A DNA stretch of 64,000 nt from Amphibalanus amphitrite (Eukaryota; Arthropoda; Thecostraca; Balanomorpha; Balanidae): contig NW_024881627.1 in assembly GCF_019059575.1 (NCBI RefSeq), forward strand, positions 62,001 through 126,000. Direction: 5' to 3'. Within the stretch, counting starts at the first letter, position 1. Every line of letters begins with the position of its first letter. The notes beneath the pieces were generated by a model. That model was given only the letters and a program-made list of their open reading frames with translations. It made no database searches and was not told the DNA's origin. Shown here piece by piece: positions 1 through 12,030 of the stretch. Both the position numbers and the translations under genes were made by a program.

Positions 1-450
1 CCAGGTATGTTGGTGCAGTCCTGGTGGTATCCTATCGCCAAGCCCTCAACAAGTGTTTACCCATCATATAGTTGATGAAACCCAATATTACATAGTGAAT
101 CCAATAATTGCTGCAGCACCAATAGACATGTCGTTTAACATCCTGTTGAGTGTTGGTTACATACAGGTATCTGTTTTCTAACTCATTTGTTCCGTCTCCC
201 ACCAGCCTGCACGCCTCGCGGGCGACTTCGGTGGCGGTGCTTGTCAGCTGCAGGCGACAACAGGGCAAGCCTGCGGCCAGAGTACGTCGGCTGCCGCTGC
301 TGGCCGCTGTCCAGAGGCGGCCGGTGGGTCACATCCGTTGGGACCAGAGTCTGCTGGGAGCGCCGTCAGCCAGGTATGTTGGTGCAGTCCTGGAGGTATC
401 CTATCGCCAAGCCCTCAACAAGTGTTTACGCATCATATGTGTAGTTGAAG
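1..450 (+). repeat. Array 1 of the ~360 bp exon-cassette repeat (left end cut by window)
   Basis: The window opens on the last four bases of one cassette, followed by its GTATGT donor. A 201-nt spacer follows, then one complete 168-nt cassette at 206-373 with its own GTATGT donor at 374. The spacer ends with a CTAAC branch-point-like sequence, a pyrimidine stretch and CACCAG directly before 206. Sequence stays array-like to about 450 and then diverges. The array probably continues to the left of the window. It lies upstream of gene A in the same orientation, as array 2 lies upstream of copy B. Confidence 0.9.
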
Positions 451-593
451 GAACCCAATAGTGGATACTCAATATGGTATCCTGTAAGCATTCTCAGAAA
501 GTGCCATTGTTTAACCTTAGTAAGGTTGTGGTACAATTTCTGTTTGTGATGCTCCTTCTAAGAAGGGATATTTTAAAAAGTCATGCAATTTTA

Positions 594-1632
594 AAATCAC
601 CCGTGCCCTGCTGGGAGGGGGGATGTTTAAACACCCCCTCCCTCCTGTGGTTTTTCGCAATTATCTCAAAACGCCGCTGTTTTTGGCACACCTTATCATG
701 CATCGATTCTACACAAGTTGTGGAAATTTTAGCCCGAGGTCATTCAAGGTCAGGTCACCAGGTCAGATCAAGTGACCTCACTACATAAAAATATTCAATG
801 TCTGCCAAAGCTACACCGAGTGACGATGGCTTTGAAACTTTCAGAAATTGATAAGAGTAACATTATGTACAAAATGTGTATCTTGGAATTTTGATATCGA
901 TGACCTAAGGTCACGTCAATTTTGCTACATCCCCATTACAATAAGTCATGGGAGAAAACTGAAATGCGCCTCTTTTGGACGAAAGCCATTATAAACACTC
1001 CCAAACACTGAATTACAAGTAACTTAGACACAATGACGTGAAAATGGTGTCTGTGACCCCTGTTTATGCCCTTGAGGTCATCTCAGGTCACGAATGGCAT
1101 CAAACAGTTTTTTTCGCGAATAACTTTTGATATATGCAGCATTAGAGCGATGAAAATACCTTAGATGTGTTCAGCTCGACGATACGGATCGACTGACATG
1201 CTACATGACCCTTACTGGTCAGGTCATGACCTTAAGGTCAGAATTTCAAGTTGACTTTTCAAGGTCAAATTATAGGTCATTCGATGCGTCTTGAGAGAAA
1301 CGCGATTGTGGTGAAAGTAAGCTCGTGCAAGGCTTGAGTCAAAAGTTATTGAAAAACTGTTTCAGAAAATAATCGGCTATTTTGGCAGTTTTTGCCCCCT
1401 GCAGGTTAAACCGTTGACGTTAGGTCAAATCCGAGAGAATTACTCAGAAAGGGAGTTATAGGGATATCGAATGCGCTTTTCTGCGGCGCTGTAGTTCTAT
1501 TGGTTCCAGAGTTTTGCGTTGGCTTCTTGGAAATTGTCGACATTCGACCTGAAAATGGGCGAAATTTTGCCTTGAATGACCTCGGATTACCTGACCTTTG
1601 ACCTGACCAAAAAATGACCCAAGTGATTTTTG
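594..1632 (+). mobile_element. piggyBac-type MITE, truncated at its right end (family 1)
   Basis: The sequence from the GC-rich left end (a CCCTGCTGG-type motif, then a G-run/C-run palindrome around 615-645) to about 1632 is homologous to the complete copies at 35768-36969 (opposite orientation) and 51674-52859 (same orientation). It shares their AGGTCA-rich interior. The right terminal inverted repeat is missing: similarity stops inside the subterminal region. It has no coding capacity, so it is a non-autonomous DNA element. Confidence 0.75.
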
Positions 1633-2199
1633 AATGTACATACAAAACAATAACAAATATGAAGAATTCAGACACTTCTCAGACCAACAAAGGTCAGACA
1701 CTTCTCAGACCAACAAAAGGTCATCTTTTTTTTTTGCTTTTTTACCAAAAATAAAAAAGCAAAAAAAAAAAGATTCTTGGATGAAAGGCGCGTTAGATCG
1801 TAAAAATTCCCACTGTGCAGTGTGCACTGTTCAATCAAACATTCGCATTTTTTTTTTTTTTTTTTACAAATATGTCTTACTATATACGTTACAATTGGCA
1901 AAGGGGCATTGTTTAAAAACAAACTTAAGTTTTTTTTATACAAGGAATAGTCGACTACTTTTGACTCATTTTTTTTTCTTTTGCAACTAGTGCAAGAATT
2001 CAACTCTATGAGACCCTGACGTCGCGTAGCCCTCCCATGTCCGCAATCGAAGTCATCGATTTTTTTATGCGAACTGCAGATGCGACTCAGTTTGATTTGA
2101 GCGAATACCTGGCTACTTAGGCGTTTGCTTTGCGCAGTGTCCAGACCAGCCCCTTGAAGGCAGACTATGCCGCAATGTCACAGCCAGCGTCTATGACCG
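1633..2199. other. Spacer with A/T homopolymers, no gene seen
   Basis: Long A and T runs (about 1725-1770, 1850-1865 and 1970-1980) and a short direct repeat of a CAGACACTTCTCAGACCAAC-like unit near 1671-1710. I see no splice-flanked coding segment or RNA gene. Confidence 0.5.
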
Positions 2200-2425
2200 T
2201 GTAAGTTCTACATGCGTTACAATTTTTCAAACGGAGGTACAAGTTACCATTTTCTCGTTTTAATGAATTTTGAATGAAATTACTATGGGAGAGTCTTGGC
2301 ATGTTCCACTGTTTACTTCCAACAATGGCAAGTGAATGTAGGCTACTGTTATTTCAATCACTTTGTCAAATATCGTACAGGTGGGGGCGGCTTCTTTACA
2401 CCACCGGCCAAATTACCCCATCGTC
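2200..2425 (+). mobile_element. Fragment of the TA-flanked element also present at 62354-63593
   Basis: The block from AAACGGAGGTACAAG through GTGGGGGCGGC and CCGGCCAAATTACCCCA matches the right-hand ~210 bp of the complete element at 62354-63593. It stops just short of the terminal CTCTCCCCTA. The left half is absent. Confidence 0.65.
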
Positions 2426-2494
2426 CACAAGCCAATCGATTATGCATGGTTTTGGCAGTTAATTGGCATTTACAGCGTGTGTGTACGTTGTGTG

Positions 2495-3120
2495 GTTTGC
2501 CTATATAAAAATCAAAACGTCTGTACGTGTGTAACGCGTCAGTTCCCTTCGGCGGGCTGTTGCGAGGAGACGGTGCCGACTTAACTCGGCCGCTACTGGG
2601 CCGATTTTAATGAAAATTGATTCATTACGCTGTGCGTAATGCTGTCCCTCTTTACGCTGCGCGTAATGCTGTCCCTCTAGTTCACTTATATAAAAATCAA
2701 AATGTCTATGTATGTATGCATGAGACGCGTCAGTTCCCTTTGGCGGGCTGTTGCGGGGCGACGGCGGGGTCTAGGGGATGGGAACTTTGGTGCCGGGTCG
2801 GGCGCGTGCAGACATTTGTCGTATTAAACTTTGGAGGGGGTGCGCTCGGTGGTTTGCACGTGGCGGGCGCATCTCTGCGGCATTTTGGGCCGCGGCCGGC
2901 GCCGATCAGAGAGCACGCGCCTTAGGCTCAGTTTCTTCGCTTGCAAAACGGAGCGAAATAAGAGCCGGGAGGTGATTGACCTTTGACAATGAATACCGGA
3001 ACAGACCACCGCCCGCCGAGAGGAGGCGTCAAATTTATTCTTGCAATAACTCGGCCGTTACTAGACCGATTTTGATGAAACTTTATTTATTACGCTGCGC
3101 GTAATGCTGTCCCTCTAGAT
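2495..3120 (+). repeat. Degenerate direct repeat block
   Basis: A segment beginning TATATAAAAATCAAAA and running into CGTCAGTTCCCTT..GGCGGGCTGTTGCG occurs at about 2501-2570 and again at about 2688-2760. The phrase GCGTAATGCTGTCCCTCT occurs at about 2634, 2658 and 3100, and AACTCGGCCG(C/T)TACT at about 2585 and 3050. It looks like decayed mobile-element termini in the long intron or spacer before gene A. I cannot assign the family. Confidence 0.55.
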
Positions 3121-3328
3121 GTATATAATTTTCCAATCACGCCATTTTTGGTAGAAAACTCCAAAATCGTGACGTCACTTAAGGTTTCATATATAATAAT
3201 GCTAAATAGATTTCTTTGGTGCTTAAACACGCCCCCCCCCCATTCCTTAGCAATTAGCGTGTTAACCATTAACCACCCCAAGGCACGGTAAGATTCGTCC
3301 TTTTTACCAAACCTTTCTCTTATTCCAG

Positions 3329-6090
3329 GACGTGCTGGCGGCCCAGGTGGCTGAGCTTCTCAAGACTGGCGATTTACCGCAGCACTCTGTAGCTGAACTG
3401 GCCACCGCGCTAGGTGTAGCGCTGAACGGTAAACTTCTGGAAGAGTCATGTGACATGGCAGCTGGCTTCAAAGACCTCGACGCACTGAAGTCGCTGGTGC
3501 CATCAGTTTGGCTCTCCGAAAGAAACCCAGCCCTTGTTTCATTCCTGCAAAACTTGACGGCAAAGAAGGGGAAGGGCGATCGCGAAACCTCCGATTTGAG
3601 ACTTGTCCATGCGTATGAGCAACTCATTGGATGTAGGAACAAGAGATACGTTGGGCAGTGGAGTTTTAGCGAAAGTCTTGTGAAGAATTCGTTCCGTCAG
3701 AGCAAGACTGCCTGTGCCATCGATTCCGCCATTTCACCTTCCGGTTCAACTGCTTCACATGCCAACTTCCTGGCGGCCACCGCAGCTCATGCCACACAAC
3801 TTCAGGATGGTGATATAGAGGTGTGGTTCGACAACAACCAAATTGTGGGAAAAACTACACGTGTATGTGTTGGGGGAAAGGCTCTGATGAGTGGCTGCAC
3901 AATGCTGTGCTCGATTCAAACTGTCAGCGACAACTTGCAAGTGGAAGCGAGCCTGATGCCCGGTCTTCATGAAACCACCGATCCAAAAGAACTAAACACC
4001 GCCCTGGAGAAAGTGGAAGAAGAGGAGAGGGCGCTGCGAGAACTCTATCGGGCTCATCGCACCAAATTCTGGGAGAAAACTATCGAGGCGGTTTCCGCAG
4101 AACAAACTGACACACAATTCGGCGTTGAAGATTATGTTGACCGAATGGCGGCGCAGCTGGCAGCCGGCACTGCAAACACCATTTGCAAACATTGCTTGAC
4201 TGTGCAACCTGACCACTTCGATGTATGTCCCAAATGCGCGAAGCCATCGACTCCTTCAGTGGTCTTGCGGGAGGACCGCATGCACGGCGTGCCGTCTCAA
4301 CACGGCGGTCACGTTGACGTAGTTGTTGGCGAGGTGTACAAAGACATGCCCAACTCCTACGCCAATTGCAAAGCCATTCTTGCACATATTCGAATGCAAG
4401 CAAAGATTGGTGAAGAACGCCAGTGGGTGTCAGTTGGTTGTGATGGTCAGCCATACGATATTATCAGAAACCTTCTGGACCTGACCATGGTCTGTAACCA
4501 CTGCGGACTGGTGACAGATGCGGCGGACATGAACGAACACGTGTCAAAGGAACATCCGAACGACGGACAATGCTTCAGGAAGTTTTATGACTGGGTCCTG
4601 CTTCGTCCTGGTGCGGGGCACGTCGAGATGAACATCTGCAAGGCGCTCTTTCGTCTCCTCTGGCTACCCATCCTTCGACCAGTTGCACGGGTCCTGGGTT
4701 TCACGAGTGACGCTTCATTGTCATTCGTCAAGACATGTGGCAACCACCATGTCACGTGGCAAATCCTAAACATTATCCTTGAAGCCTTGTCCAAAGAGCT
4801 GGCCGTGACCTACGTCCGTCAATGTCTGGAAGCACATCTGGAGCTCAGTGCGACGGGAATGCTAGAATGGCTTGCGTCTGCTCAGAACAACAACTACGTC
4901 CTTCTCTCCAAGCTGTGTGACATCATGTTGGCGACATCTCTCATGCGGGCGGGTGTGAGGAGAAATAACAGTGAAGCAATGCTTGCTGGAAGACAGAGGG
5001 CCGCGTTGGTCTTCTTCACGGGACCCCACTACACGTATCAACGATTGATTGTTCGGGACATGATCCAGCGTCAACAGGTCCCGCCTGCAGTCAAGAGGTT
5101 CATCGAAGCCCGAACATCATACTCAACGTCAGGAGACACTACGAGAGGCGAAGGTGGCGACTTCGTTTTGGAGAACAAGAATCGCCAAACGAAATCGTGG
5201 ATCCCTCCAGGTATGCACAAAAATGATTGTCCATAATCCAACCATGTGTATGCTGAGACATTGCATATTATTGAGAATATAGTATGACGTTAAATTTTCA
5301 CGTCGTTCATTAGCTACTGTATTTGTGTGAGTGCTTCCTTTGCAGACAAATCGGCGTAAGAAATACGTTGGCAACAAAACCCACTAATTTATGTAGCTCA
5401 TCCGAAAGTGTATTCTTCCTCGAAATACCAACTCATTCCCTTGCTTTAAATGCCAGTTCTTTTAGGTAGCTCGCTCAACAGATCCTAATCTGGTGGTAGG
5501 ACGATTCACTCTGTGAAAGCTACGGAAATGTAATTTTGTTCCTAAAAGATTTTGCATGTTCCATTGCAGGCCAGCCGTCCGTTACCCAGTGGCAGGAGGC
5601 AGCCAGGTGCGGCGACCGTCTGGAGGGAGTCAAGGAAAGTGTGCTGGAACGGTGCAGTATCGGTGCGTCGACGTTCAGTGACCAGGACCTGCCGCAGGAA
5701 GCAAGTGTGGATCGGGTTCGAGCCGAAATGCGCGCTAAGGGACATCTTTCGAACCCCAGGGACGAGGTGGAGTACCTGCAAGGACTGGACGGTGATTACT
5801 TGCACCCCGACTTTGTTAACTTCGATGTCTCGGCAAAGCAGAACGTGCTGTCACTCAGGGGTGCGATGTCGGGGACGTTGGATCAGAAAATGACCAAGGT
5901 TTTCATAGTGCCAGACGATGCGTCCGCCGACAAAATGACAAAGGCTGAGCTATTTGAGCACGTAACGGCAACCATCAAATCTACATATTTGGGCGAGGAC
6001 CAAGCTATGCGCATGTCGATCTTGCGCCGTGCGAAAACAAAGTCGGACTTACTGGGCCTCTACCAAGAATACGGATGTGCACGTGAATAG
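3329..6090 (+). CDS. Gene A: uncharacterised multi-copy family protein with transposase-like D/D/E signature (5' end not in hand)
   Basis: Two coding exons: 3329-5210 (acceptor TTCCAG, donor GTATGC) and 5570-6090 (acceptor TTGCAG, stop TAG). The junction is in frame (G|GC) and together they give 800 codons, open throughout. No initiator precedes 3329: the exon opens at phase 0 after a good acceptor, so the N-terminus must come from upstream exons. Counting from the GTG at 3332, visible motifs are FDNNQ (Asp 167), a C-x2-C..C-x2-C zinc knuckle (CKHC..CPKC), CDGQPY (Asp 371), a CNHC..H..H finger-like motif, and GHVEMN (Glu 432). The arrangement of FDN, CDG and GHxEMN resembles the acidic triad of RNase-H-fold transposases, but that is inference. 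Motifs such as MRAGVRRNN and KTKSDLLGLYQEY match, from memory, a patchily distributed, unannotated family in cnidarians and other invertebrates. It may be a host gene or a transposon-borne gene. Function unknown. Confidence 0.75.
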
Positions 6091-9000
6091 GCCCTCGCGT
6101 GAAACGGTGTCCATCCCGGCGGCGGTGCTTGTCAGCTGCAGGCGACCGCAGTCATGCAAGCCTGCGGCCAGACGTCGGCTGCCGCTGCTGGCCGCTGTCC
6201 AGCGGCAGCCGGTGGGTCACATCCGTTGGGACCAGAGTCTGCTGGGAGCGCCGTCAGCCAGGTATGTTGGTGCAGTCCTGGTGGTATCCTATCGCCAAGC
6301 CCTCAACAAGTGTTTACCCATCATATAGTTGATGAAACCCAATATTACATAGTGAATCCAATAATTGCTGCAGCACCAATAGACATGTCGTTTAACATCC
6401 TGTTGAGTGTTGGTTACATACAGCTATCTGTTTTCTAACTCATTTGTTCCGTCTCCCACCAGCCTGCACGCCTCGCGGACGACTTCGGTGGCGGTGCTTG
6501 TCAGCTGCAGGCGACAACAGGGCAAGCCTGCGGCCAGAGTACGTCGGCTGCCGTTGCTGGCCGCTGTCCAGCGGCAGCCGGTGGGTCACATCCGACGGGA
6601 CCAGAGTCTGCTGGGAGCGCCGTCAGCCAGGTATGTTGGTGCAGTCCTGGAGGTATCCTATCGCCAAGCCCTCAACAAGTGTTTACCCATCATATAGTTG
6701 ATGAAACCCAATATTACATATTGAATCCAATAATTGCTGCAGCACCAATAGTCATGTCGTTTAACATCCTGTTGAGTGTTGGTTACATACAGGTATCTGT
6801 TTTCTAACTCATTTGTTCCGTCTCCCACCAGCCCGCACGCCTCGCGGACGACTTCGGTGGCGGTGCTTGTCAGCTGCCGGCGACAACAGGGCAAGCCTGC
6901 GGCCAGAGTACGTCGGCTGCCGCTGCTGGCCGCTGTCCAGCGGCAGCCGGTGGGTCACATCCGACGGGACCAGAGTCTGCTGGGAGCGCCGTCAGCCAGG
7001 TATGTTGGTGCAGTCCTGGAGGTATCCTATCGCCAAGCCCTCAACAAGTGTTTACCCATCGTATAGTTGATGAAACCCAATATTACATAGTGGATACAAT
7101 AATTGCTGCAGCACCAATAGACATGTCGTTTAACATCCTGGTGGTTACATACAGCTATCTGTTTTCTAACTCATTTGTTCCGTCTCCCACCAGCCTGCAC
7201 GCCTCGCGGACGACTTCGGTGGCGGTGCTTGTCAGCTGCCGGCGACAACAGGGCAAGCCTGCGGCCAGAGTACGTCGGCTGCCGCTGCTGGCCGCTGTCC
7301 AGCGGCAGCCGGTGGGTCACATCCGTTGGGATCAGAGTCTGCTGGGAGCGCCGTCAGCCAGGTATGTTGGTGCAGTCCTGGTGGTATCCTATCGCCAAGC
7401 CCTCAACAAGTGTTTACCCATCATATAGTTGATGAAACCCAATATTACATAGTGGATACAATAATTGCTGCAGCACCAATAGACATGTCGTTTAACATCC
7501 TGTTGGTTATATACAGCTATCTGTTTTCTAACTCATTTGTTCCGTCTCCCACCAGCCCGCACGCCTCGCGGACGACTTCGGTGGCGGTGCTTGTCAGCTG
7601 CCGGCGACAACAGGGCAAGCCTGCGGCCAGAGTACGTCGGCTGCCGCTGCTGGCCGCTGTCCAGCGGCAGCCGGTGGGTCACATCCGTTGGGATCAGAGT
7701 CTGCTGGGAGCGCCGTCAGCCAGGTATGTTGGTGCAGTCCTGGTGGTATCCTATCGCCAAGCCCTCAACAAGTGTTTACCCATCATATAGTTGATGAAAC
7801 CCAATATTACATAGTGGATACAATAATCGCTGCAGCACCAATGTTAAACATCCTGTTGGTTACATACAGCTATCTGTTTTCTAACTCATTTGTTCCGTCT
7901 CCCACCAGCCCGCACGCCTCGCGGACGACTTCGGTGGCGGTGCTTGTCAGCTGCCGGCGACAACAGGGCAAGCCTGCGGCCAGAGTACGTCGGCTGCCGC
8001 TGCTGGCCGCTGTCCAGCGGCAGCCGGTGGGTCACATCCGACGGGACCAGAGTCTGCTGGGAGCGCCGTCAGCCAGGTATGTTGGTGCAGTCCTGGAGGT
8101 ATCCTATCGCCAAGCCCTCAACAAGTGTTTACCCATCGTATAGTTGATGAAACCCAATATTACATAGTGGATACAATAATTGCTGCAGCACCAATACACA
8201 TGTCGTTTAACATCCTGGTGGTTACATACAGCTATCTGTTTTCTAACTCATTTGTTCCGTCTCCCACCAGCCTGCACGCCTCGCGGACGACGTCGGTGGC
8301 GGTGCTTGTCAGCTGCCGGCGACAACAGGGCAAGCCTGCGGCCAGAGTACGTCGGCTGCCGCTGCTGGCCGCTGTCCAGCGGCAGCCGGTGGGTCACATC
8401 CGTTGGGATCAGAGTCTGCTGGGAGCGCCGTCAGCCAGGTATGTTGGTGCAGTCCTGGTGGTATCCTATCGCCAAGCCCTCAACAAGTGTTTACCCATCA
8501 TATAGTTGATGAAACCCAATATTACATAGTGGATACAATAATTGCTGCAGCACCAATAGACATGTCGTTTAACATCCTGTTGGTTATATACAGCTATCTG
8601 TTTTCTAACTCATTTGTTCCGTCTCCCACCAGCCCGCACGCCTCGCGGGCGACTTCGGTGGCGGTGCTTGTCAGCTGCCGGCGACAACAGGGCAAGCCTG
8701 CGGCCAGAGTACGTCGGCTGCCGCTGCTGGCCGCTGTCCAGCGGCAGCCGGTGGGTCACATCCGACGGGACCAGAGTCTGCTGGGAGCGCCGTCAGCCAG
8801 GTATGTTGGTGCAGTCCTGGAGGTATCCTATCGCCAAGCCCTCAACAAGTGTTTACCCATCATATAGTTGATGAAGCCCAATATTACATAGTGGATACAA
8901 TAATCGCTGCAGCACCAATGTTAAACATCCTGTTGGTTACATACAGCTATCTGTTTTCTAACTCATTTGTTCCGTCTCCCACCAGCCCGCACGCCTCGCG

Positions 9001-11400
9001 GGCGACTTCGGTGGCGGTGCTTGTCAGCTGCAGGCGACAACAGGGCAAGCCTGCGGCCAGAGTACGTCGGCTGCCGCTGCTGGCCGCTGTCCAGCGCCAG
9101 CCGGTGGGTCACATCCGTTGGGATCAGAGTCTGCTGGGAGCGCCGTCAGCCAGGTATGTTGGTGCAGTCCTGGAGGTATCCTATCGCCAAGCCCTCAACA
9201 AGTGTTTACCCATCATATAGTTGATGAAACCCAATATTACATAGTGAATCCAATAATTGCTGCAGCACCAAAAGACATGTCGTTTAACATCCTGTTGAGT
9301 GTTGGTTACATACAGCTATCTGCTTTCTAACTCATTTGTTCCGTCTCCCACCAGCCTGCACGCCTCGCGGACGACTTCGGTGGCGGTGCTTGTCAGCTGC
9401 AGGCGACAACAGGGCAAGCCTGCGGCCAGAGTACGTCGGCTGCCGCTGCTGGCCGCTGTCCAGCGGCAGCCGGTGGGTCACATCCGACGGGACCAGAGTC
9501 TGCTGGGAGCGCCGTCAGCCAGGTATGTTGGTGCAGTCCTGGAGGTATCCTATCGCCAAGCCCTCAACAAGTGTTTACCCATCATATAGTTGATGAAGCC
9601 CAATATTACATATTGAATCCAATAATTGCTGCAGCACCAATAGACATGTCGTTTAACATCCTGTTGAGTGTTGGTTACATACAGCTATCTGTTTTCTAAC
9701 TCATTTGTTCCGTCTCCCACCAGCCCGCACGCCTCGCGGACGACTTCGGTGGCGGTGCTTGTCAGCTGCCGGCGACAACAGGGCAAGCCTGCGGCCAGAG
9801 TACGTCGGCTGCCGCTGCTGGCCGCTGTCCAGCGGCGGCCGGTGGGTCACATCCGTTGGGACCAGAGTCTGCTGGGAGCGCCGTCAGCCAGGTATGTTGG
9901 TGCAGTCCTGGAGGTATCCTATCGCCAAGCCCTCAACAAGTGTTTACCCATCATATAGTTGATGAAGCCCAATATTACATAGTGAATCCAATAATTGCTG
10001 CAGCACCAATAGACATGTCGTTTAACATCCTGTTGGTTACATACAGCTATCTGTTTTCTAACTCATTTGTTCCGTCTCCCACCAGCCTGCACGCCTCGCG
10101 GACGACTTCGGTGGCGGTGCTTGTCAGCTGCAGGCGACAACAGGGCAAGCCTGCGGCCAGAGTACGTCGGCTGCCGCTGCTGGCCGCTGTCCAGCGGCAG
10201 CCGGTGGGTCACATCCGTTGGGACCAGAGTCTGCTGGGAGCGCCGTCAGCCAGGTATGTTGGTGCAGTCCTGGAGGTATCCTATCGCCAAGCCCTCAACA
10301 AGTGTTTACCCATCATATAGTTGATGAAACCCAATATTACATAGTGGATACAATAATTGCTGCAGCACCAATAGACATGTCGTTTAACATCCTGGTGGTT
10401 ACATACAGCTATCTGTTTTCTAACTCATTTGTTCCGTCTCCCACCAGCCTGCACGCCTCGCGGGCGACTTCGGTGGCGGTGCTTGTCAGCTGCAGGCGAC
10501 AACAGGGCAAGCCTGCGGCCAGAGTACGTCGGCTGCCGCTGCTGGCCGCTGTCCAGCGGCAGCCGGTGGGTCACATCCGTTGGGATCAGAGTCTGCTGGG
10601 AGCGCCGTCAGCCAGGTATGTTGGTGCAGTCCTGGAGGTATCCTATCGCTAAGCCCTCAACAAGTGTTAACCCATCATATAGTTGATGAAACCCAATACT
10701 GCATAGTGGATACAATAATCGCTGCAGCACCAATGTTAAACATCCTGTTGGTTACATACAGCTATCTGTTTTCTAACTCATTTATTCTGTCTCCCACCAG
10801 CCCGCACGCCTCGCGGGCGACTTCGGTGGCGGTGCTTGTCAGCTGCAGGCGACAACAGGGCAAGCCTGCGGCCAGAGCACGTCGGCTGCCGCTGCTGGCC
10901 GCTGTCCAGAGGCAGCCGGTGGGTCACATCCGACGGGACCAGAGTCTGCTGGGAGCGCCGTCAGCCAGGTATGTTGGTGCAGTCCTGGAGGTGTCCTATC
11001 GCCAAGCCCTCAACAAGTGTTTACCCATCATATAGTTGATGAAACCCAATATTACATAGTGAATCCAATAATCGCTGCAGCACCAAATAGACATGTCGTT
11101 TAACATCCTGTTGGAACATACAGCTATCTGTTTTCTAACTCATTTGTTCCGTCTCCCACCAGCCCGCACGCCTCGCGGGCGACTTCGGTGGCGGTGCTTG
11201 TCAGCTGGAGGCGACAACAGGGCAAGCCTGCGGCCAGAGTACGTCGGCTGCCGCTGCTGGCCGCTGTCCAGAGGCAGCCGGTGGGTCACATCCGTTGGGA
11301 CCAGAGTCTGCTGGGAGCGCCGTCAGCCAGGTATGTTGGTGCAGTCCTGGAGGTATCCTATCGCCAAGCCCTCAACAAGTGTTTACCCATCATTTGTGTA
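6091..11400 (+). repeat. Array 2: fifteen tandem ~353-369 bp units, each with a 168-nt splice-flanked cassette
   Basis: The first unit is fused to gene A's terminal exon and ends at a GTATGT donor after 6261. Fourteen complete cassettes follow: 6463-6630, 6832-6999, 7194-7361, 7556-7723, 7909-8076, 8271-8438, 8633-8800, 8986-9153, 9355-9522, 9724-9891, 10086-10253, 10448-10615, 10801-10968 and 11163-11330. Each is exactly 168 nt (56 codons), starts after CCCACCAG and ends GCCAG before GTATGTTGG. The spacers come in three sizes only (201, 194 and 185 nt) and carry TTCTAACTCA then a pyrimidine tract before the acceptor, as an intron would. All three forward frames are open through the cassettes. 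Frame 1 encodes an Ala/Gly/Ser-rich 56-residue repeat without Met, phase 0 at both edges. Similarity ends just after 11400. Confidence 0.92.
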
Positions 11401-11426
11401 GCTGAACTACCTATCGTGTTTTTCTT

Positions 11427-12030
11427 TCGACCCCCTCTGTAAACGTCTCTGTGAATACAGCACGAGATTTGCGAGATGAATTGCTTGGAAATCTGGCTAG
11501 CGCACATCGCTTTTCACAGATGATCAACGTGATCAAAATTGTTTTCATTTCACTCCATTTCCCCGTCTCGTAATGAGTGTTTGTCTACATTTACAATCCA
11601 AAAGTGATGCTCGACTTGTCGTAAATTGTAACTGAACTCATCCATCAATCGCACGGTGTTGACCATTATGCTACTTGATCGGTGTTCAGAGGACATATTG
11701 AAAATATTTTTTATCTCTTCAATGAAATGTGCACCAACCAGTTTTGTTAGTCATTCTCTTAGCAAATCTCGTGCTGTGTTCAAAAAGATGTTTACAATGA
11801 GGGTCGAACTTGAGAAAAAGAACTGTAAGTTATAAATCGCACGGCGTGCACCATAACGCTATATGTGCCATTGGTGGTCAAAACTGGATTCGAAAGTTGA
11901 AACATATCATCCACACCTCCAATACAATTTGCGCTAACCAGTCTTCTGAGCAATTTAGCCAGCGGTTCTCGTGCTGTATTCAAAAACAGGTTGACTGTAA
12001 GGGTCGAACTTGGAAAAAAAGAACTATAGA
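11427..12030. repeat. Degenerate direct and inverted repeats between array 2 and copy B
   Basis: The block ending in TCTCGTGCTGT.TTCAAAAA followed by GAGGGTCGAACTTG occurs at about 11765-11815 and again at about 11980-12020. An inverted version lies at about 11427-11475. ATCGCACGG.GTGCACCAT-like sequence recurs at about 11650 and 11830. It is probably a decayed MITE cluster. No coding segment was seen from here to 12600. Confidence 0.5.

Noticed and set aside
7048-9220. ATG-started open frames across cassette and spacer (about 85-154 codons each)
   Set aside because: They arise in all three frames because the cassette is GC-rich, and they end at fixed stops in the spacer. They cross good splice sites, so they are not supported as genes.
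6091-11400. CRISPR-like or rRNA-like regularly spaced repeats
   Set aside because: Units are whole ~360-bp tandem repeats without short repeats separating unique spacers, and they show no rRNA sequence; eukaryotic context.
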